A DNA stretch of 64,000 bases, taken from contig OZ017798.1 of NCBI GenBank assembly GCA_963969395.1, positions 11,090,173 through 11,154,172 of the forward strand, in the 5' to 3' direction. Both the position numbers and the translations under genes were made by a program. Below the pieces are notes generated by a model. It did no database searches, was not told the DNA's origin, and worked only from the letters and a program-made list of their open reading frames with translations. Each line of letters starts with the position of its first letter. Position 1 is the first letter of the stretch. Source of the DNA: Pseudoscleropodium purum. Its lineage: Eukaryota; Streptophyta; Bryopsida; Hypnales; Brachytheciaceae. Positions 58,852-64,000 of the stretch are shown in pieces.

Positions 58852-61800
58852 TTAAACGCTCCTTGGTTTTTGCGAATACTGCCGATGAAATTCTTGAATC
58901 ATTTCAGGGGCGTTGTCCAGATTAGAGGCAGGCTCCCATGTTTTTTCGCTAACTTCGTAGCCTTGCCAATGCACAAGATATTCAAGTCGTCGTCGATGGA
59001 TGCGGGAGTCAAGAATCTCTGAAACTTCAAATTCCTTTTCACCTTCGATTTCAATTGGAGGCGGAGATTCTTGAATCCTTCCTGGCAGTGTTGATTCTTT
59101 GTAGGGCTCGAGGAGAGAGACGTGAAATACGGGATGAATCTTCATAGAAGGAGGTAGCTCCAATCGATAAGCCACCTTGTTGATTTGTTTGGCAACTGAA
59201 AACGGTCCTAAGCGGCGGTAGTCAAGTGTGTCAGATGGCCGTCGAGTCTTTAAATTTCGACGGAGTAGCCAAACCTTGTCTCCAATAGAAATCAAAGGAT
59301 GTTGCTTGTGAGACTTATCTGCATTGATTTTTTGATGCTCCTGGGCTTCAAGAAGTTTTTCTTTCATCTGCTTCTGGATATTAGATAGTCGGGTAGCAAG
59401 ATCTGTAGCAACTGGATTCTCTGAGATGTTGAGACTGAATTGATCAAACTTTGGATGATGGCCGTAATTTGCAAAGAAAGGCGTCTGTCGGGTAGACCCT
59501 TGCAATGTATTGTTGTATGCAAACTCCGCCAGTGGCAACAAGTCCGCCCAATTATCTTGATGATAATTGATGATGCAGCGCAAGTACTGCTCCAACACTT
59601 GGTTGACGCGCTCGGTTTGTCCGTCGGTCTGAGGATGGTATGCTGAAGACAATTTGATCTCCACCCCTAGGATTTTGAACAAGGATTGCCAAAATTTGGA
59701 TGTGAATTGTGTCCCACGATCAGAGATAATATCGGCAGGTAAGCCATGGATTCTGTAGACATTGTCTACAAAGAGTTTTGCCGTTTCTTCGCTGGTAACT
59801 GTCTTGTGACACGGAATAAAGTGCGCCATCTTGGTGAGCCGGTCGACAACAACAAAAATAGAATCAAAGGTTTTAGACAGCGGAAGATCCACTATGAAGT
59901 CCATGGATATGGATGTCCATGGTTTCTCAGAAATTGGCAATGGTTGAAGTAGTCCGTATGGTTGATGACGAGGAATCTTGGACCTTGAACAAGTGTCACA
60001 TGTCGTGATGTATTCTTTAACGGCCTTCCACATTTGGGGCCACCAGAAATCCCGAGATACGATCTCCATGGTCTTGTTATAACCAAAATATCCCGCCGAT
60101 GGAAAATCGTGTCGGGATTGGAGCATTCGGAGTCGACATGGGCCTTCAGGGACATAAAACAATCCTTGATAATATAGCAGCCCATCTTGGAACTGGAATC
60201 TTGAATCATAATCATCTCAGAGTGTTTCACCTCCATATGATCTACGGATCTGCGGACTGGACGTAGGTTGGTTCGGAGATTCCAAATCTACAACCTCCGA
60301 ATCAGGAATTTGAGAGTCCGTTCTTGGGATTTCTCCAAGGCTGGAATTACCAGCATTGTTCTTGAGTTTCAAGGCCAAAGGATCAGATTGCAAGCTCACT
60401 CGGATTTCTTGGAGAAACGATGTATCTAACGAAGTTGTGGCGCGCATAGCCTTGAGCTGGAGTTGTTCGGGCTTGATTAGAGTAGACCATTGCTGATCGT
60501 AAGTTGCGTCTCCCTCTTTGGGTGCAAGATACGCTCGTCGAGAAAGAGCGTCAGACCGAATTTGCTGGGAACCGGGGCGGTAGGTGATGACAAAGTTGAA
60601 GCGCGAAAGCGATATACTCCAACGGACTTGTTGTCGATTGAACACCTTAGCAGACATGAAATACTCGAGATTCTTGTGGTCGGTATAGACTGTAACCGGA
60701 TGTTGAGCTCCTTCGAGGAAATTTCGCTACTCTTGGAATGAATCAATAATAGCTAAGAGTTCCTTGTCGTGGATTTCGTAATTGATCTTCGCGGCAGTGA
60801 ACTTTTGTGAATGGAATGCGACAGGATGGAGGCGTCCGTCTTTACTAGATTGCGAGAGGACCGCTCCAAGGACAAAATCAGAAGCATCCGTTTCTAGAAA
60901 GAACGACTTTTGAAAGTCAGGATGTGTCAAGATAGGCGCTGTTGTAAATGCCTTCTTCAAAGTTTCAAATGCTTGGCCTGCTTCCGTACTCCACTTAAGC
61001 TTGTCTTTGCAAGTCAATCGAGTCAACGGAGCAGCAATCTTGGAATAGTTCTGGATGAAGATTCGATAGAAGTTTGCGAATCCCAGAAAACATTGAACAT
61101 CTCGAATGGTTGCCGGTCTCTTCCACTTAGTCACCGTTTGGATCTTCTTTGGATCCATGGACAGACCCTCTCCAGAAACAATGTAGCCCAAGAACTCGAC
61201 TTAGGGTTGGTGGAAAACACATTTCTCGAGCTTGGCGTATAGTCCAGCATTGCTCAGCTTTTCCAACACTAATTGAACGTGTTTTTTGTGGTCCTCTTCG
61301 TTCTTCGAGTAAATGAGAATATCATCAAGGTAGCAAACCACAAAATCGTCCAAGAATTCACGGAAGATATCGTTCATCAAATGTTGAAAGATAGCAGGTG
61401 TATTGGTAAGACCGAATGGCATGACATTGTATTTAAAATGTCCATACCTTGTTCGGAACGTAGTCTTCCATTCGTCACCTTCTTTGATGCGTACTAAGTT
61501 GTACGTTCCGCGAAGATCAATCTTGGTATAGATTTTTGCCTGGCCAAGCTGATCGAGAAGTCCGGAGATGAGCGGTAATGGATATCGATTCTTGATCGTG
61601 ACTTTGTTCAGTCCACGATAATCCACACACATTTGAAGGGACCCATCTTTTTTCTTCACAAATAAGATAGGAGCTCCTGCCGGTGATTTGGAGTGCTGAA
61701 TAAAATTCTTTGCAAGATTTTCGTTTAGGTAATCTCGCAACGCAGCAAGTTCGTTTAGGGAGAGACCATAGATTGGGCCAAATGGCGGTTGCGCACCTTC

Positions 61801-62541
61801 TTGTAATTCGATGCCGCAATCGTACGGTCGATGTTGAGGAAGCGTATCGGCGTTTTTCTTTTCAAATACATCCCGATATTGCTCATATTGTGTTGATAAC
61901 TTGGTTGATCCTTGAAAGGGTTGAGGCGTCGGAATTGTATACACTACAAACATATTCCCCTTCTTTGCAACTCTCATAAAAGCTCGGGCTCTGACCATCA
62001 ATGGTGTTTTAGCCTTGGTCCCTTGTACTTGATGTGAATGAAGTTTTGGGGCAACTACAGGATATCTAGGTGTAGTTTGGAACGTTAGCTTTCGCTTATT
62101 CCAATCTATATCAAGATTATTTCTATCTAACCAAGAAAGGCCTAAAATGAGAGGATTAGAAGGGGAACTGATGACGTTGAAAACAACGGTGCTTTGATGT
62201 CCTTCTAGGCTGATGTCTAAGGGTTTAGTCTCGTGTGTGACATCTCCCGAGATCAAGGGTCTACCATCGATAACTTCTATTGCAACAGAATATTTTTTAG
62301 GAATTACGGGAAGGTTATGTTGTTCTATAAAGTCTTTATCAATAAAACAGGCAGAGGTTCCGGAATCTAGCAGGGCTTTGACCTTTATGATATGCGGATA
62401 AAAATCTATTTTAAGTAGAATATCAAAACATGGAGAGGCTTCAGAGGATAGGATAGGACCTGATGATTTGACAATATCTGCCAGCCGCACGGTCCCTACT
62501 ATGGCTGGCTGATGTCGTTTTCCGAGTCCATTTCTTCGCAT
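58852..62541 (-). pseudogene. chromovirus pol (protease, RT, RNase H, integrase-chromodomain) with in-frame stops
   Basis: One continuous frame, interrupted only by stops at 61201-61203 (TAA), 60727-60729 (TAG) and 60217-60219 (TGA). Protease: [11 protein letters not shown]. Reverse transcriptase: [18 protein letters not shown] and the catalytic YLDD. RNase H: ETDASDFVLGAVLSQ and the later YTDHKNLEY. Integrase: zinc-binding region with CDTCSRSK, then Asp in SMDFIVDLP, Asp in IISDRGTQF and Glu in TDGQTERVNQ. The C-terminal chromodomain (EFEVSEILDSRI, YLVHWQGY, TWEPASNL) would target chromatin. All three stops can be explained by single C-to-T or G-to-A changes. Confidence 0.92.
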
Positions 62542-63482
62542 CTCGGCTCGGAAGTACTTGAGGTGTATCGAAATTTGTGCGGCTTTGGAACTGCAACCTT
62601 CGCAGGACAGTTGTGTGCGCGGTGGTTCTTTCCTTCACAATACATGCACAAGTCTTCCTTTCGATGTCGATCTTTTTCTTCTTGAATCAATCTCTTGATT
62701 CTTGAGACGTCGATTTGCATGGGTTCTGGCATTGACATACTTGAAGGTGTTTGGCGAGTTGGAGCTGCATACTCTGCTCGATAGAATCCAAGTGTTGATC
62801 GGCGCTCTTGTCGGCGCTCAAACAGTCGATTATCGCAATTAACTACTTAAGTCACGGCCTCAGATAGAGTGGTCGGTCTGGGCAAGTTCAATAGCAAGTC
62901 TTTTACATCGTCACGCAGTCCCCATCGAAACGCACTGATGAGAGCGTTGTCGTCCCACTCTACGTCGCAAGCGAGTTGTCGAAATTCTGCAACGTATGTT
63001 GAGGCTGCACGCGATCGTTGTTGTAGAATTCGAAGTTTTGTTGTTGCTATGAGGGCTCGATCATTTTCTCCAAAAGTATTATTGAATTCTTCTAAGAATT
63101 GATCGAGGTTTGCCAAAAGTGGAGAATTTTTTTCCAACAATGGCGAGAACCACGATAATGCAGTTCTGGTAAGCAAGGTTCCAATGAGCCCAACTTGTAT
63201 TTCTGCGGTTGGATATCTTTGGGGTTGAAGGCGGAAAACAAGCCGAATTTGATTCACAAAGTCTCGAAATTTTGCTCGGTTCTCATCGAACTTGTCTAGC
63301 AAACTTACTCGAGGCTCCTTTAGCGCCGGCGGAATTGGATTTGTCGCTGGTGCCGAAATATGGACTGGAGCGTGGGCAACTTGAAGTTGTTCCAAAGTAT
63401 TTCGCAGATTGGCGTTTTCTTGCTGTAACTGTTGCAGCATGGCTAAGACGTCGTTCATCTGAATAGCAGGAACGTCACCCAT
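62499..63482 (-). pseudogene. chromovirus gag with zinc knuckle, one in-frame stop
   Basis: The frame starts at 63482 (MGDVPAIQMNDVLAMLQ) with a coiled-coil-like segment, then a retrotransposon gag domain (FRDFVNQIRLVF, ALSWFSPLLEKN, FGENDRALIATTKL, YVAEFRQLACDVEW). A TAA at 62847-62849 interrupts it. The same frame then continues to a CCHC knuckle ([14 protein letters not shown]) at about 62600-62650 and ends at 62499. The pol frame overlaps this end in a different frame, by either a natural frameshift or an indel. Confidence 0.88.
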
Positions 63483-63833
63483 CTTGGATAAAGCACTTCT
63501 TGAAGGCTTACAAGTAGATGAAGTAACAAATCTTTGCGTCGTGTACTCTTGAGATGACTACAGGAAGTGAAGATCTCAAAAAATTCAAGTAGAATTCTTC
63601 GCCTCGCTCTCGAATGATGATATCTCTTAGTTCGGCCTTTGACCTGAATAGAAAACGTACTTGTAAAGTAATTGGAGTTGTGGAAATAGGAAGACGATTC
63701 AAGTCCATGTACTAACTCTCATGAAGACTGGCTAAAAGGAAAATATCAGCTTAGAAGTGGGTAATCCACAACCTCTAAGGCGTCACAACTCCTTAAAGAA
63801 GAGGGGTAATCCACGCTCTATCTTGCAAGAGTA

Positions 63834-63846
63834 GACTCTGATATCA
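63834..63846 (-). other. possible primer-binding site remnant
   Basis: TGATATCAGAGTC on the minus strand resembles the TGGTATCAGAGC sequence complementary to initiator methionine tRNA that many plant retroelements use. It lies 34 bp from the mapped LTR edge rather than within a few bases, so either the LTR edge is misplaced or the likeness is chance. Confidence 0.4.
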
Positions 63847-63880
63847 AAAAGAACTAGAGAAAGATGCACTATTTTCAAAC

Positions 63881-64000
63881 TGTTGCGGACGGCAACTCTT
63901 GGACGGAACCAAGATCAGATTTGAGGGGATACCTTAAACAAAGACAAGAACAAGCTAGAAGTGAGGGGATTCCTCACATATGACTCAGAACGTGCTTCAA
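63881..64000 (-). repeat. 5' LTR of the chromovirus, partial
   Basis: The 120 bases visible repeat 57730-57849 with very few differences (for example ACCTTAAAC for ACCTCAAAC). The remainder, including its promoter half, lies outside the window. Confidence 0.9.

Larger units (their letters stand above)
57730..64000 (-). mobile_element. Ty3/gypsy chromovirus retrotransposon, 5' LTR cut by window end
   Basis: On the minus strand the order is 5' LTR (63881 to beyond 64000), leader, gag, zinc knuckle, protease, reverse transcriptase, RNase H, integrase with chromodomain, polypurine tract and 3' LTR (57730-58408). The integrase-after-RT order and chromodomain place it in the chromovirus branch of Ty3/gypsy. 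The first 120 bases of the two LTRs differ at only a few positions. The open frames are interrupted by a few stops, so this copy is not autonomous as read. Confidence 0.92.

Noticed and set aside
1..64000. tRNA genes, rRNA genes and CRISPR arrays
   Set aside because: None recognised; the repeats seen are minisatellites or transposon ends.

Overview
The window is nuclear DNA of a land plant. It has intron-split genes with GT/AG junctions and GC-rich exons, set in very AT-rich intergenic DNA full of plant-type transposons. A complete gene for the axonemal-dynein assembly factor DNAAF11 (LRRC6), needed only to build motile flagella, indicates a plant with swimming sperm: a bryophyte, lycophyte or fern, less likely a cycad or Ginkgo. 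The species cannot be named from sequence alone.

Layout. 1-6.6 kb: AT-rich intergenic DNA with two long hairpins. 6.7-8.9 kb (+): glyoxal oxidase, four exons. 9.3-9.5 kb: small CACTA-type element with target-site duplication. 14.0-15.0 kb (+): plastid-type type II peroxiredoxin (PrxIIE-like), followed by an ~88-bp minisatellite. 21.2-27.5 kb (-): DNAAF11 in 11 exons that join in one frame; its largest intron holds a TTAA-flanked element. 28.0-32.6 kb: an 11-bp AT minisatellite and two mariner/Stowaway-like MITEs. 34.0-38.6 kb (+): SGS3-like (zf-XS/XS, coiled-coil) gene in eight exons. 39.1-42.6 kb (-): LRR receptor-like kinase of the At2g24230 type whose DFG motif is lost, so probably a pseudokinase. 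44.2-44.6 kb: a possible two-exon gene of unknown function.

47.4-54.4 kb is a Mutator-like element with ~275-bp terminal inverted repeats and an 11-bp target-site duplication. Its transposase is broken by a solo LTR and it also carries a GC-rich hAT-type MITE, so the insertion history can be read. 55.3-57.5 kb holds two inverted copies of the ~0.9-kb TTAA-flanked family also found in the DNAAF11 intron. 57.7-64.0 kb is a minus-strand Ty3/gypsy chromovirus whose 5' LTR runs off the window. Its coding region has a few in-frame stops. Its LTR carries a dense array of GAAnnTTC heat-shock-element units directly upstream of a TATA box.

The cellular genes do not form one pathway. Small-RNA silencing (SGS3-like), redox/peroxide metabolism (glyoxal oxidase makes H2O2 in the wall, peroxiredoxin removes it in plastids), receptor signalling and flagellar assembly are simply neighbours. 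The strongest leads are the heat-shock-element LTR, the TTAA-flanked family, the nested Mutator-like element and the intact flagellar gene.
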